Shown: in pieces, positions 18,312 through 27,974 of the stretch
How the letters are laid out: each line of letters opens with the position of its first letter
How positions within the stretch are numbered: position 1 is the first letter of the stretch
Source: Aeromicrobium massiliense JC14
GTDB taxonomy: Bacteria; Actinomycetota; Actinomycetes; Propionibacteriales; Nocardioidaceae
Direction: 5' to 3'
DNA: 64,000 nt
Assembly (NCBI RefSeq): GCF_000312105.1
Contig: NZ_HE978636.1
Location: 146,093-210,092 of the forward strand
Notes under the pieces: generated by a model
Database searches by the model: none
Seen by the model: only the letters and a program-made list of their open reading frames with translations
What the model was told of the DNA's origin: nothing
Translations under genes and position numbers: made by a program

Positions 18312-19291
18312 GCCTGTCCTCCCGCCAGCTCGTGCAGCGTGGCGACCGACAGCCGCCGGGCGAGCTCCACCTTGAACGCGTTCTGGTCCGTGGGCCGCGC
18401 GGCGGCGAGCTCGGCCCGCACGGCGTCGTCGAAGACCGAGCCGGACGCCGTCCGGCCGCGGATCGCGTCCTCGGCGACGGTCGCCCGCCACGGCTTGTGG
18501 GCCACCGAGCCGAGCACGAGCCGGACGTCGTCGACGACCCCGTCCTCGACGGTCAGGGCTGCGGCCACGGTCACGAGCCCGAAGGCGAACGAGCGGCGGT
18601 CGCGCGCCTTGCGGTAGGTCGACCGCTCGGCCAGCGGGGTCAGCGGCACCTCGACCGCGGTGACCAGCGCGCCGGGCGGCAGCTTGGTGTCGCGGTGCGG
18701 CTCGTCGCCGGGCAGCCGGTGGAAGTCGGCCGCGGGAATCGCCAGCTCACCGTCGGCGGTGCGTACGTGGACGACCGCGTCCAGCGCCACCAGCGCGACC
18801 GACATGTCGCCGGGGTGGGTGGCGATGCAGTGCTCGGAGTGACCGAGCACGGCCAGGTCGCGCGAGAGGCCCTCGACCGCGGGGCACCCGGTGCCGGGCT
18901 CGCGCTTGTTGCACGGCTTGGTCGGGTCCATGAAGTAGACGCACCGGGTGCGCTGCAGCAGGTTGCCGCCGGTGCTGGCCCGGTTGCGCAGCTGGCCGGA
19001 CGCCGCCGCGAGCAGCGCCCGCGACAGCGCGGGGAGCCGCTCCCGGACGACCGGGTGGGCGGCCAGGTCGCTGTTGCGCACCCCGGCCCCGAGCCACAGC
19101 GAGCCGTCGCGCTCCACGACCTCGGTCGAGCCCAGGCGGTCGACGTCCACGACCCGCTCGGGCCGCGCGACGCCCAGCCGCATGAGGTCGACCAGGTTCG
19201 TGCCGCCGGCCAACGCGGACGTCCCCGGCTCGGCCAGGAGCGCGAGCGCCTCGTCAGCGGACTCGGGCCGGACGTAGTCGAAGGCCCTCAT
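18308..19291 (-). CDS. FAD-binding medium subunit with an extra cysteine cluster (PaoB-like)
   Basis: 327 residues of the CO-dehydrogenase flavoprotein type: LAGGTNLVDLMRLGV and NRASTGGNLLQRTRC are FAD contacts. Between them and the C-terminal domain sits a cysteine insert with Cys117, Cys127 and Cys136 in RCVYFMDPTKPCNKREPGTGC-like order. In E. coli PaoB the matching insert holds a [4Fe-4S] cluster, so this enzyme probably has one as well; classical xanthine dehydrogenases lack it. Start and stop both overlap neighbours, by the ATGA at the 3' end and by four bases at the 5' end. Confidence 0.9.
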   Translation of the reverse strand: MRAFDYVRPESADEALALLAEPGTSALAGGTNLVDLMRLGVARPERVVDVDRLGSTEVVERDGSLWLGAGVRNSDLAAHPVVRERLPALSRALLAAASGQLRNRASTGGNLLQRTRCVYFMDPTKPCNKREPGTGCPAVEGLSRDLAVLGHSEHCIATHPGDMSVALVALDAVVHVRTADGELAIPAADFHRLPGDEPHRDTKLPPGALVTAVEVPLTPLAERSTYRKARDRRSFAFGLVTVAAALTVEDGVVDDVRLVLGSVAHKPWRATVAEDAIRGRTASGSVFDDAVRAELAAARPTDQNAFKVELARRLSVATLHELAGGQA

Positions 19292-19803
19292 CGCGCCGCC
19301 TCCTGCACCGCGGTGACGATGTGCGCGTAGGCACCGCAGCGGCACAGGTTGCCGCTCATGCGCTCGCGCACCTCCTCGGCCGAGGGCTCCACCTCGCCGG
19401 TCAGGTCCTCGGTGACGTGGCTCGGCCAGCCCTGCGCCAGCTCGTCCAGCGCCCCGACGGCCGAGCAGATCTGCCCGGGCGTGCAGTAGCCGCACTGGAA
19501 CGCGTCGTGGTCGAGGAAGGCCTGCTGCACGGGGTGCAGGTCGTCGCCGTCGGCGAGACCCTCCACCGTCGTGACCTCACGGCCGTCGAGGGTGACGGCC
19601 AGGGTCAGGCAGGCGTTGGTGCGGCGGCCGTCCACGAGCACCGTGCAGGCGCCGCACTGGCCGTGGTCGCACCCCTTCTTGGTGCCGGTCAGCCGCAGCC
19701 GCTCGCGCAGCAGGTCGAGCAGGGACGTGCGGTTGTCGACGGTCAGCGCGTGCGGGGTGCCGTTCACGGTGACGTCGAACGTCGAGGCGGGAGGCTGGGT
19801 CAC
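19288..19803 (-). CDS. [2Fe-2S] small subunit of the molybdenum hydroxylase (PaoA-like)
   Basis: 171 residues. The plant-type ferredoxin cluster uses Cys45, Cys50, Cys53 and Cys65 (GCDHGQCGACTVLVDG...NACL); the second cluster domain uses Cys104, Cys107, Cys154 and Cys156 (QCGYCTPGQI, GNLCRCGAY). It passes electrons between the molybdenum site and FAD. Unlike E. coli PaoA no Tat signal is seen, so the complex should be cytoplasmic. GTG 19803 is chosen because it begins just before the conserved ferredoxin fold and has TAGCGT seven bases upstream. Confidence 0.92.
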   Translation of the reverse strand: MTQPPASTFDVTVNGTPHALTVDNRTSLLDLLRERLRLTGTKKGCDHGQCGACTVLVDGRRTNACLTLAVTLDGREVTTVEGLADGDDLHPVQQAFLDHDAFQCGYCTPGQICSAVGALDELAQGWPSHVTEDLTGEVEPSAEEVRERMSGNLCRCGAYAHIVTAVQEAAR

Positions 19804-19908
19804 CCTCGCGACGCTACGGGCGAGGTCGGGCGCCCGCACGACGAGACGGCGCGCTGGCGCGCGGGTCGGGCACGCTACCTTCGGGGCCACCGAGCACCCG
19901 GGAGAGCC

Positions 19909-19983
19909 ATGGGATCCATCACCACCGACCACGCCGCCGCGACCGCGCACCCCACCGCCGGTCGCCAGGCGGTGGCCTCGTGA
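19909..19983 (+). CDS. Possible 24-residue upstream peptide coupled to a GNAT gene
   Basis: ATG 19909 follows a good ribosome site (GGAGAG at 19901-19906). The peptide begins MGSITTDHAAATAHPTAG and its TGA overlaps the GTG of the next gene as GTGA at 19980-19983. It could be a short real peptide, a leader that loads ribosomes for the next gene, or the true N-terminus context of a misread locus. No homolog is known to me. Confidence 0.4.
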   Translation: MGSITTDHAAATAHPTAGRQAVAS

Positions 19984-20423
19984 GCGCGGTCCGGGTCCGT
20001 GCGGCCCGGTCGGACGACGAGCAGGCGTGGCGCGCGCTCTACGCCGGCTATGCCGCCTTCTACGAGCAGGACGGGGTCGACCTCGCTCGGGTGTGGGAGT
20101 GGATCACCGACCCCGCGCACGAGGTCGAGGCGCTCGTGGCCGAGCGGGACGGCGAGCTGGTCGGACTGGCCCACGTGCGCGCCTTCGCGCGTCCGCTCGA
20201 CGGCTCGATCGGCGGGTGGCTGGACGACCTGTTCGTCCACCCGGAGGCTCGCGGCACCGGCGTGGTCGACGCCCTGCTGGACGGGGTCCGGTCCCTGGCC
20301 GATCGGCGAGGCTGGTCGGTCGTGCGGTGGATCACCGCCGACGACAACCACCGCGCGCAGGCCGTCTACGACCGGGTGGCGTCCCGGACCGCGTGGGTCA
20401 CCTACGACATGACGGTCCGCTGA
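19980..20423 (+). CDS. GNAT-family N-acetyltransferase
   Basis: 147 residues with the acetyl-CoA fold: VRVRAARSDDEQAWRALYAGY, then LDDLFVHPEARGTGVVDALLDGV, where the Q/RxxGxG/A motif A is visible, and a C-terminal beta strand. The substrate is unknown. The GTG start overlaps the stop of a 24-codon frame that carries the ribosome site, so translation may be coupled. It is divergent from the molybdenum hydroxylase operon. Confidence 0.85.
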   Translation: MSAVRVRAARSDDEQAWRALYAGYAAFYEQDGVDLARVWEWITDPAHEVEALVAERDGELVGLAHVRAFARPLDGSIGGWLDDLFVHPEARGTGVVDALLDGVRSLADRRGWSVVRWITADDNHRAQAVYDRVASRTAWVTYDMTVR

Positions 20424-20454
20424 GCCGCTGACACCGGGAGCCGGACCGGACGAC

Positions 20455-21243
20455 TCAGCCCGCGGCGAGCCGCACCACGTCGCCGAGGTCGCGGACGTCC
20501 GCGAGCATGGGGTGCGCCGCTCGAGTCGACTCGACGACTCGTCGGTCGAGCTCGGCCACGACCACCGCCTCCGACCCGGCGGGCGCGGAGACGATCGTGC
20601 GTCCCTCGGGGTCGTGCACCGCGGCGCCGCCGTTGAACTCGGCGTCGCCGCAGCGGCCGACCAGGCCGGCGGTGAGCACGTACATGCCGTTGTCGAGGGC
20701 GCGGGAGCGGTAGTAGAGGTCGCGGCGGTGCTCGCTTCCGGCGAAGAACGCCATCGCGTTGACGTACAGCAGCGCCCCGGCCTGGGCGGCGGCGCGGGCG
20801 TGCTCGGGGAACGAGCCGTCGTAGCAGACGCTCAGCCCGACCGGCCAGCCGTCGACGTCCAGGGCGACGCCGTGGTCGCCGGGGACGAAGTGCGGCTGCT
20901 CACCCTCGACCAGGTGCTGCTTGTCGTAGACCCGGCGCACTCCTCCGCCGAACGACAGCAGGCTGAGCCGCCGCCCCTCCGGCGTCGGCACGGCCGCGCC
21001 CGCGAGCACCAGCAGCCCGGCGGCCGTGGCGGCGTCGTCGAGCGGCACCAGCGCGGAATCGTCCGGCTCGACGATGGGCGGCGGCATGACGTAGCCGGTC
21101 AGGAACAGCTCGGGCAGCACGAGCAGCCGGGCGTCGTCGGCCGCGGCCTGCTCGACGGCCCGCACGGCGGACGCGACGTTGGTCGCCACGTCGCCGGGCA
21201 CCGAGACGAGCTGGGCCGCCGCGACGCGGAGCCGCTCGCTCAC
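20455..21243 (-). CDS. Carbon-nitrogen hydrolase (nitrilase superfamily)
   Basis: 262 residues with the full catalytic triad: Glu45 in LVLPELFLTGY, Lys108 in VYDKQHLVEG, and nucleophile Cys140 in LSVCYDGSFPEH. The superfamily cleaves amides, nitriles or carbamoyl groups; the branch is not clear from sequence, and an omega-amidase or N-carbamoyl-amine amidohydrolase-like role is possible. GTG 21243 gives the usual short N-terminus VSERLRVAAAQL. It lies 13 bases after a GNAT gene on the same strand. Confidence 0.87.
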   Translation of the reverse strand: MSERLRVAAAQLVSVPGDVATNVASAVRAVEQAAADDARLLVLPELFLTGYVMPPPIVEPDDSALVPLDDAATAAGLLVLAGAAVPTPEGRRLSLLSFGGGVRRVYDKQHLVEGEQPHFVPGDHGVALDVDGWPVGLSVCYDGSFPEHARAAAQAGALLYVNAMAFFAGSEHRRDLYYRSRALDNGMYVLTAGLVGRCGDAEFNGGAAVHDPEGRTIVSAPAGSEAVVVAELDRRVVESTRAAHPMLADVRDLGDVVRLAAG

Positions 21244-21256
21244 TCGGTCCGCTCGC

Positions 21257-21736
21257 TCACAGCCGCTTCTCGAAGCACAGCGAGTAGGTGACGTCCTGGT
21301 AGGGCCAGTAGACGTCGATGGGCGTGTAGCCGTGCCGCTCGTAGAACCGGAGCGCGGCGACCTGCCGGTCACCGGTGTGGATGACCACGCGCGGCGCGCC
21401 GGTGGCCCGCGCCGCCTGCTCGACGTCGTCCAGGAGCGCGTCGGCGATGCCGGCGCCACGGTGCCCCTCGCGGACGAACATCCGCTTGAGCTCCAGCTCG
21501 CCGTCCATCGGGCCGTCCATGCGGCGCAGGCAGACGTGGCCGACCGGCTCGTCGCCCAGGTAGGCCACGACGGTGTGCACGATGCTCGCCGGGTCCATGC
21601 CCTCCGAGCCCGACCGGTTGGCCGAGGCCGGGTGGTCGGCGTAGAGCGCGTTGCCGAACGCGTACTGCTCCGCGCGGAGCAGCACCGCGTCGGGGTGCTC
21701 GTAGTCGACGTGCTCCAGGCGCACGGGCTCGCTCAT
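21257..21736 (-). CDS. GNAT-family N-acetyltransferase
   Basis: 159 residues. Acetyl-CoA-binding motif A is in LELKRMFVREGHRGAGIADALLDDVE and motif B in GAPRVVIHTGDRQVAALRFYERHGY. The substrate is unknown. It lies between guaB3 and the nitrilase on the same strand (10 and 13 bases from its neighbours), so it is probably transcribed with them. Confidence 0.87.
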   Translation of the reverse strand: MSEPVRLEHVDYEHPDAVLLRAEQYAFGNALYADHPASANRSGSEGMDPASIVHTVVAYLGDEPVGHVCLRRMDGPMDGELELKRMFVREGHRGAGIADALLDDVEQAARATGAPRVVIHTGDRQVAALRFYERHGYTPIDVYWPYQDVTYSLCFEKRL

Positions 21737-21746
21737 GGTCGGCCGC

Positions 21747-22853
21747 TCAGGCGACGACGACCTCGACCCGCTGGAACTCCTTGAGCTCCGTGTAGCCGGT
21801 CGTGGCCATGGCCCGGCGCAGCGCGCCCATGAGGTTCATCGTGCCGTCGGGCACGGACGAGGGACCGAACAGCACCGACTCCAGCGGGCCGACGGTGCCG
21901 ATCTCGACCCGCTCACCGCGCGGCAGGTCCGAGTGCCAGGCCTCGGCGCCCCAGTGGAAGCCGCGGCCGGGCGCCTCGGTGGCGCGGGCGAACGGCGAGC
22001 CGATCATGACCGCGTCGGCACCGCAGGCGATCGCCTTGGCGATGTCGCCGCTGCGGCCGATCGAGCCGTCGGCGATGACGTGCACGTAGCGGCCGCCGGA
22101 CTCGTCGAGGTAGTCGCGACGGGCCGCGGCGACGTCGGCCAGCGCGGTGGCCATGGGCACCGCGACGCCCAGCACCGAGCGGGTGGTGTGCGCCGCGCCG
22201 CCGCCGAAGCCGACGAGCACGCCCGCGGCACCGGTGCGCATGAGGTGCAGCGCTGCCTGGTGCGTGGCGCAGCCGCCGACGATGACCGGGACGTCCAGCT
22301 CGTAGATGAACTGCTTGAGGTTCAGCGGCTCGCTGCGGCCCGAGACGTGCTCGGCCGAGACCGTGGTGCCGCGGATGACGAACAGGTCGACACCGGCGGC
22401 GACGACGACGTCGGCGAACTCCTTGGTGCGCTGCGGCGACAGCGCGCCGGCGACGGTGACACCGGCCTCGCGCACCTCGCGCAGCCGCTCGGTGATGAGC
22501 TCGGGCTTGATCGGCTCGGTGTAGATCTCCTGCAGCCGGCGCGTGGCGGTGACCGGGTCGGCCGCGGCGATCTCCTCGAGCAGCTTCTCGGGGTTCTCGT
22601 AGCGGGTCCACAGGCCCTCGAGGTCGAGCACGCCCAGGCCGCCGTGGCGGCCCAGCTCGATCGCCGTGGCCGGGCTCATGACCGAGTCCATCGGCGCGGC
22701 CAGCACCGGCAGCTCGAAGCGGTAGGCGTCGATCTGCCAGGCCGTCGACACGTCCTGCGGGTCGCGGGTGCGGCGGCTCGGGACGATCGCGATGTCGTCC
22801 AGGGAGTACGCGTGGCGGCTGCGCTTGGCGGCGCCGATCTCGATGTCAGCCAT
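21747..22853 (-). CDS. guaB3: GuaB3-family IMP dehydrogenase-related protein
   Basis: 368 residues, without CBS domains. The TIM-barrel is recognisable by PVLAAPMDSVMSPATAIELGRHGG, the cysteine loop VIVGGCATHQAALHLMRTGAAG, and VHVIADGSIGRSGDIAKAIACGADAVMIG. GuaB3 proteins sit directly downstream of guaB in actinobacteria. Their activity has long been unclear, and some members are reported to act on GMP or IMP. A TAGGGT box six bases before the ATG overlaps the guaB stop codon, so this gene can probably also be transcribed by itself. Confidence 0.93.
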   Translation of the reverse strand: MADIEIGAAKRSRHAYSLDDIAIVPSRRTRDPQDVSTAWQIDAYRFELPVLAAPMDSVMSPATAIELGRHGGLGVLDLEGLWTRYENPEKLLEEIAAADPVTATRRLQEIYTEPIKPELITERLREVREAGVTVAGALSPQRTKEFADVVVAAGVDLFVIRGTTVSAEHVSGRSEPLNLKQFIYELDVPVIVGGCATHQAALHLMRTGAAGVLVGFGGGAAHTTRSVLGVAVPMATALADVAAARRDYLDESGGRYVHVIADGSIGRSGDIAKAIACGADAVMIGSPFARATEAPGRGFHWGAEAWHSDLPRGERVEIGTVGPLESVLFGPSSVPDGTMNLMGALRRAMATTGYTELKEFQRVEVVVA

Positions 22854-22862
22854 GCTGCGACC

Positions 22863-24383
<1,521 letters not shown>

Positions 24384-24402
24384 CGGGCCCGCCCGAGGGC
24401 CC

Positions 24403-24915
24403 TCACCGGGGTCGGGACGTGGCCTCGGGCACGCTCTCGCGGCGGGTCGTCGTGCGCGCGAACGCCGGCGTCAGCAACGGACGCCACCACGCGAGCAGCC
24501 GGGTCCCGCGCCACGCCCCCACCACGGCCAGGACACCGGCCGCCACGACCACGACGCCGACCGCACCGACCATCGCGTCGATCCACACGAGGTCGTCGAG
24601 GCGGATCGTCCGCGTCGACACGACCACCTCGAGCGTCGCGTACGCCAGCAGCGTCCCGACGACCTGCAGGTCGAAGGCTCGCGCCACACGCGCCCGGACC
24701 CGGACGTCGCGTCGCACGAGCAGCGTCAGCACCAGGGGCACCACCACGGGCAGCGTCAGCAGCGGAGCGAGGTGGGCGACGGCCACGAGCACCAGCCTGC
24801 CCCCGCGCAGCGGCTCCCCCACCGGGTCGGCCGAGCGGCGCCGCGCCAGGACGGCGAGGACGAGCAGGACCAGCACCAGGCCCCCCATCACGACCTGCAC
24901 GTCGACCTCCACCAT
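24403..24915 (-). CDS. Uncharacterised membrane protein
   Basis: 170 residues with about four membrane helices (VVMGGLVLVLLVLAVLA; LVLVAVAHLAPLLTLPVVVPLVLTLLV; VVGTLLAYATLEVVV; AMVGAVGVVVVAAGVLAVVGA). The second half, RARVARAFDLQVVGTLLAY, loosely resembles DUF4870-type proteins, without certainty. ATG 24915 is chosen because AGAGGAGG sits about seven bases upstream. It ends 31 bases before the guaB start, so it lies upstream in the same direction and its transcript may read into guaB. Confidence 0.75.
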   Translation of the reverse strand: MVEVDVQVVMGGLVLVLLVLAVLARRRSADPVGEPLRGGRLVLVAVAHLAPLLTLPVVVPLVLTLLVRRDVRVRARVARAFDLQVVGTLLAYATLEVVVSTRTIRLDDLVWIDAMVGAVGVVVVAAGVLAVVGAWRGTRLLAWWRPLLTPAFARTTTRRESVPEATSRPR

Positions 24916-24981
24916 GCGCCCGCCTCCTCTGCTCACGTCCGCGGCATCGTCGCACGCGAGGCCCCGAGACGCGGCAGGACG

Positions 24982-26184
24982 TCAGGCGGCGGGGCGCTCG
25001 CCGGACGCCCGCACCACCACGACGCAGACGGCGGTCGCGAGCACGGTCGCGCCCACGGCGGCGGCGACCGCGGGCCAGCCGCCGTCGCTCCAGGCCAGGC
25101 CGACGACGGCGCCCAGGACGCTCGAGCCGGCGTAGTAGGACGTCACGTAGGCGCCGCTCGCGCGCCCGCCCAGCGTCCCGGCCACGAGCGGCATCCAGCC
25201 GCTGGCCACGGCGTGGGCGGCGAAGAACCCGGCGGTCAGCAGGACCAGCCCGGCGACGACCGGGGCCAGGTGGTCGGGCAGCGTGAGGGCGAGGCCGCCC
25301 GCCATGACGACGAGCGACAGCGCCATCGTCCGCGGACGGCCGAACCGGTCGGCCGCCGCGCCGGCCAGGGCCGACGAGACCGTGCCGGCCAGGTAGGCCA
25401 GGAACACCAGCCCGACGACCGCGCTCGGCAGCTCGAACGGTTGCTCGACCAGCCGGTAGGTCAGGTAGTTGTAGACGGCCACGAAGCCGCCCATGAGCAG
25501 GAACGGCACCGCCACGAGCGCCAGCACCTGCGGCCGCAGCCAGGCGCGGACGCCCGGGTGGGGACGCGGCCCGGTCTCGTCCTCGCCGTGGACGCTGGGT
25601 GGCAGCAGCACGACGAACGCGATCGTGGCGGCGAGCGCGCAGACGCCGAGCGCGGCGTCCGCCACCCGCCACGAGCCGAGGTCGGCGACGGCGGCGGTGA
25701 CGAGCCGTCCGCCGACCCCGCCGAGCGAGTTGCCGGCCACGTAGAGCCCCATGGCCCGACCGAGGCCGTCCGGGTGCACCTCGGCGCCGACGTGACCCAT
25801 CGCGACGCCGACGACGCCGGCCAGCAGCAGGCCCAGCAGGACGCGCAAGGCCAGCAGCCCGCCGAAGGTCGGCATGGTCGTGCTCAGCAGCTGCACCACG
25901 ACCGCGGCGAGCATGGTCGCGCGCATGACCCGGGCCCGGCCGAGGCGGGCAGCCACCGACGTCGCGACGACGACGGCGACGGCCAGCGCGCCCGTGGCGG
26001 CGGAGACGGTGAGCGCGGCCGCCGCGGGCGAGACGTCGAACGCCTCGCCGATGCGCGGGAGCAGCGGCTGGGTGCTGTAGAGCATCCCGAACGCCGCGAC
26101 GCCGGCCATGAGCATGGCCACGTTGAGCCGGCGGTAGCCCGGGGTCCCGGGACGGTGTCCGGGATGCGGGGCGGCGGGGCTCAC
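24982..26184 (-). CDS. Major facilitator superfamily transporter
   Basis: 400 residues, about 12 membrane helices. The MFS loop 2-3 motif appears as VAARLGRARVMRATM, and the equivalent in the second half as AADRFGRPRTMALSLVVM. MLYSTQPLLPRIGEAFDVSPAAAA resembles the YnfM/arabinose-efflux-like drug exporters. The exported compound is unknown. The GTG start has TAGGCT exactly six bases upstream. The divergent side has the terminator of the siderophore-binding protein gene. Confidence 0.9.
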   Translation of the reverse strand: MSPAAPHPGHRPGTPGYRRLNVAMLMAGVAAFGMLYSTQPLLPRIGEAFDVSPAAAALTVSAATGALAVAVVVATSVAARLGRARVMRATMLAAVVVQLLSTTMPTFGGLLALRVLLGLLLAGVVGVAMGHVGAEVHPDGLGRAMGLYVAGNSLGGVGGRLVTAAVADLGSWRVADAALGVCALAATIAFVVLLPPSVHGEDETGPRPHPGVRAWLRPQVLALVAVPFLLMGGFVAVYNYLTYRLVEQPFELPSAVVGLVFLAYLAGTVSSALAGAAADRFGRPRTMALSLVVMAGGLALTLPDHLAPVVAGLVLLTAGFFAAHAVASGWMPLVAGTLGGRASGAYVTSYYAGSSVLGAVVGLAWSDGGWPAVAAAVGATVLATAVCVVVVRASGERPAA

Positions 26185-26190
26185 CGGGCG

Positions 26191-26196
26191 AGCCTA
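26191..26196 (-). promoter_or_regulatory. -10 box of a leaderless MFS transporter promoter
   Basis: Minus strand TAGGCT, six bases, GTG at 26184. Confidence 0.5.
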
Positions 26197-26219
26197 CGAA
26201 CGTCCGCCCGGACGAACGA

Positions 26220-26258
26220 CACCGCACCGGGCCGCCGGGTGGCGGCACCGGTGCGGTG
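26220..26258 (-). terminator. Rho-independent-like hairpin after the siderophore-binding gene
   Basis: An 11-bp outer stem pairs 26220-26230 with 26248-26258, and a 6-bp inner stem pairs 26231-26236 with 26241-26246. It lies 17 bases beyond the stop at 26276. No T run follows, as is usual in this GC-rich genome. Confidence 0.65.
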
Positions 26259-26275
26259 CGACGGGGTCGTGCGGG

Positions 26276-27265
26276 TCAGGCGAACTTCTGCAGGCCCTGG
26301 GCGAGACGCTCGAAGATGTCCGCGTACGCGTCGTAGCTCGGCGGCGCGACGGACGTCCACGGGACGTACGCCTGGTTCTTGGCCGCGTTGAGCGTCTGGA
26401 AGACCGGCTGGTCCCTGAACAGCTGCAGGCCGGCGTCGCCGACGCGGTCGTCGTAGAGGAAGACGTCGGCCGGGTACTTGTCGGCCTGCTCCCAGCTGAG
26501 CGGCTCGAAGTAGCCCTGCTCGTCGGGGTCGGGCTGGACGATCGGCAGGCCGAGCTCGTCCTTCCAGTACTTGAGGTCGGCGTTCGCCTCGGGGCTGGAG
26601 ACGTAGTAGATGTCGGCCGACGGCGAGCCGGCGACGATCTGCTTCTTCTCGCTCGTCATCGTCGCGCCGAGCTCCTTGAGCTTGTCGGCCTGGGCCGCGA
26701 ACTCGTCGTGCGCCTCGGTGACGTCGTCGTCCTTCAGGTCGGCGCCGAGCGCCTTCGCGGCCTCCTCGGTCGCGTCGAGCAGCTGGGGCAGGGTCTTGCC
26801 GTCGAAGCTGACCGCCAGGATCGGGGTGCCGAGCTTCTCGACCTTCTGCTTGGCGGCGTCGTTGACGTACCAGAGGTCCGGCTCGAGGTAGGTGCTGGTG
26901 ACGAGCAGGTCGGGCTTGAGCCCGGCCAGCTTCTCCAGGTCGAGGTCGCCGTACTCGCCGCCGCCGGTGACGTCGGTGAGGCCCTCGGTGTCCAGGCCCT
27001 CGGCCTGCGGGTCGGGGCTGCCGTCGGGGAGGGTCGCGGGACCGAAGTAGCCGACGATCTTGTCCTCGTCGACGCCCAGGTCGCTGAGCGCCGCGCCCAT
27101 CGAGCTCTGCACGACGATGCGCTCGGGCGCCTTGTCGAGCGAGATCTTCGTGCCGAGGTCGTCGGTGTAGTTCCAGGAGCCGGACGAGTCGTCGGAGTCG
27201 GAGCCGCAGGCCCCGAGGACGAGCATCGCGGCGACGGCGGCCGCGACGGGACGGATGATCTTCAT
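26276..27265 (-). CDS. Iron-siderophore ABC transporter substrate-binding lipoprotein
   Basis: 329 residues. Lipoprotein signal MKIIRPVAAAVAAMLVLGAC with lipidated Cys20, then a FecB/BtuF-type periplasmic-binding fold (PERIVVQSSMGAALSDLGVDEDKIVGY; LDLEKLAGLKPDLLVTSTY). It should capture ferric siderophore at the outer face of the membrane. A DtxR/IdeR-type box lies just upstream, supporting iron repression. The permease and ATPase genes are not in this window, so it either works with components elsewhere or stands alone. Confidence 0.92.
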   Translation of the reverse strand: MKIIRPVAAAVAAMLVLGACGSDSDDSSGSWNYTDDLGTKISLDKAPERIVVQSSMGAALSDLGVDEDKIVGYFGPATLPDGSPDPQAEGLDTEGLTDVTGGGEYGDLDLEKLAGLKPDLLVTSTYLEPDLWYVNDAAKQKVEKLGTPILAVSFDGKTLPQLLDATEEAAKALGADLKDDDVTEAHDEFAAQADKLKELGATMTSEKKQIVAGSPSADIYYVSSPEANADLKYWKDELGLPIVQPDPDEQGYFEPLSWEQADKYPADVFLYDDRVGDAGLQLFRDQPVFQTLNAAKNQAYVPWTSVAPPSYDAYADIFERLAQGLQKFA

Positions 27266-27275
27266 GGGCACAGCG

Positions 27276-27294
27276 TAAGGCATGCCTAACCTAA
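27276..27294. promoter_or_regulatory. IdeR/DtxR-type iron box
   Basis: Minus strand reads TTAGGTTAGGCATGCCTTA. This agrees with the known 19-bp consensus TTAGGTTAGSCTAACCTAA in the whole left half and most of the right half. It ends 10 bases before the ATG of the siderophore-binding gene at 27265, a position suited to repression when iron is plentiful. Confidence 0.82.
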
Positions 27295-27324
27295 AGCATC
27301 CGCCCGTCCCGGCCGCCGGGACGA

Positions 27325-27966
27325 TCAGCCGACGCCGGGCTCGGCGCCGTCCCCCACGTGGACGCTGCCGAGGAAGGCCAGCATCGCGTCCTCGTCCCAG
27401 CCGGCGTCGTCGGGGAACTGGATCCGCACGACGCCCTCGCGCTCGCCGGGCAGCGTGGGGGTGGCCATCGTCGTGTAGCCGTCGCTCTCGACGACCCGGA
27501 ACGTGCGGCCGTCGCGCTCGACCTCGCGCCCCTCCAGCGGGTTCGCGTCGAGCATCACCACCAGCTTGCCGCGGAAGTCGTCCGGGTCGTCGCTCGTCGT
27601 GCCGTCCTCCGGGACGATCGTGACCGCGGTCGGGGTGCGGCCGCCGACGGTCCAGCCGCGCGGCGTCAGGCCGAACGAGTAGGGCTCGGCGTCGAGGGTG
27701 GCGGCGACGAGCGCCACCTGCGCGTCCACCGGGCTGCTGGCGACGGTGTCGCTGGGCAGCCGCTGCGTGGCCGGGCGGTCCAGGGCGACGCCGACGGCGG
27801 CGACGCCCACCAGGGCGAGCACCCCGAGGCCGGCCGCCTGGCGGCGGCGCGAGCGTCGCAGGAGCGCCGTCCGGGCGCGCCGCAGGTCGGGGGCGGGGTC
27901 GACGGGACGCCCGTCGGGGCGGCCGTCGCCAGCGGCGTGGTCGAGCGTGGTCCGCAGGTCGAGCAC
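27325..27966 (-). CDS. Single-pass membrane protein downstream of a SigE-family sigma factor
   Basis: 213 residues. A basic N-terminal stretch (RRARTALLRRSRRRQ) is followed by one membrane helix (AAGLGVLALVGVAAVGVAL, about residues 44-62) and an extracytoplasmic domain of about 145 residues. The layout is that of a membrane-bound anti-sigma or sigma-accessory protein, but no zinc-binding anti-sigma motif is visible. The GTG start at 27966 lies eight bases after the sigma factor stop, so the pair should be cotranscribed. The role is inferred from position. Confidence 0.72.
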   Translation of the reverse strand: MLDLRTTLDHAAGDGRPDGRPVDPAPDLRRARTALLRRSRRRQAAGLGVLALVGVAAVGVALDRPATQRLPSDTVASSPVDAQVALVAATLDAEPYSFGLTPRGWTVGGRTPTAVTIVPEDGTTSDDPDDFRGKLVVMLDANPLEGREVERDGRTFRVVESDGYTTMATPTLPGEREGVVRIQFPDDAGWDEDAMLAFLGSVHVGDGAEPGVG

Positions 27967-27974
27967 GGGTCCTC

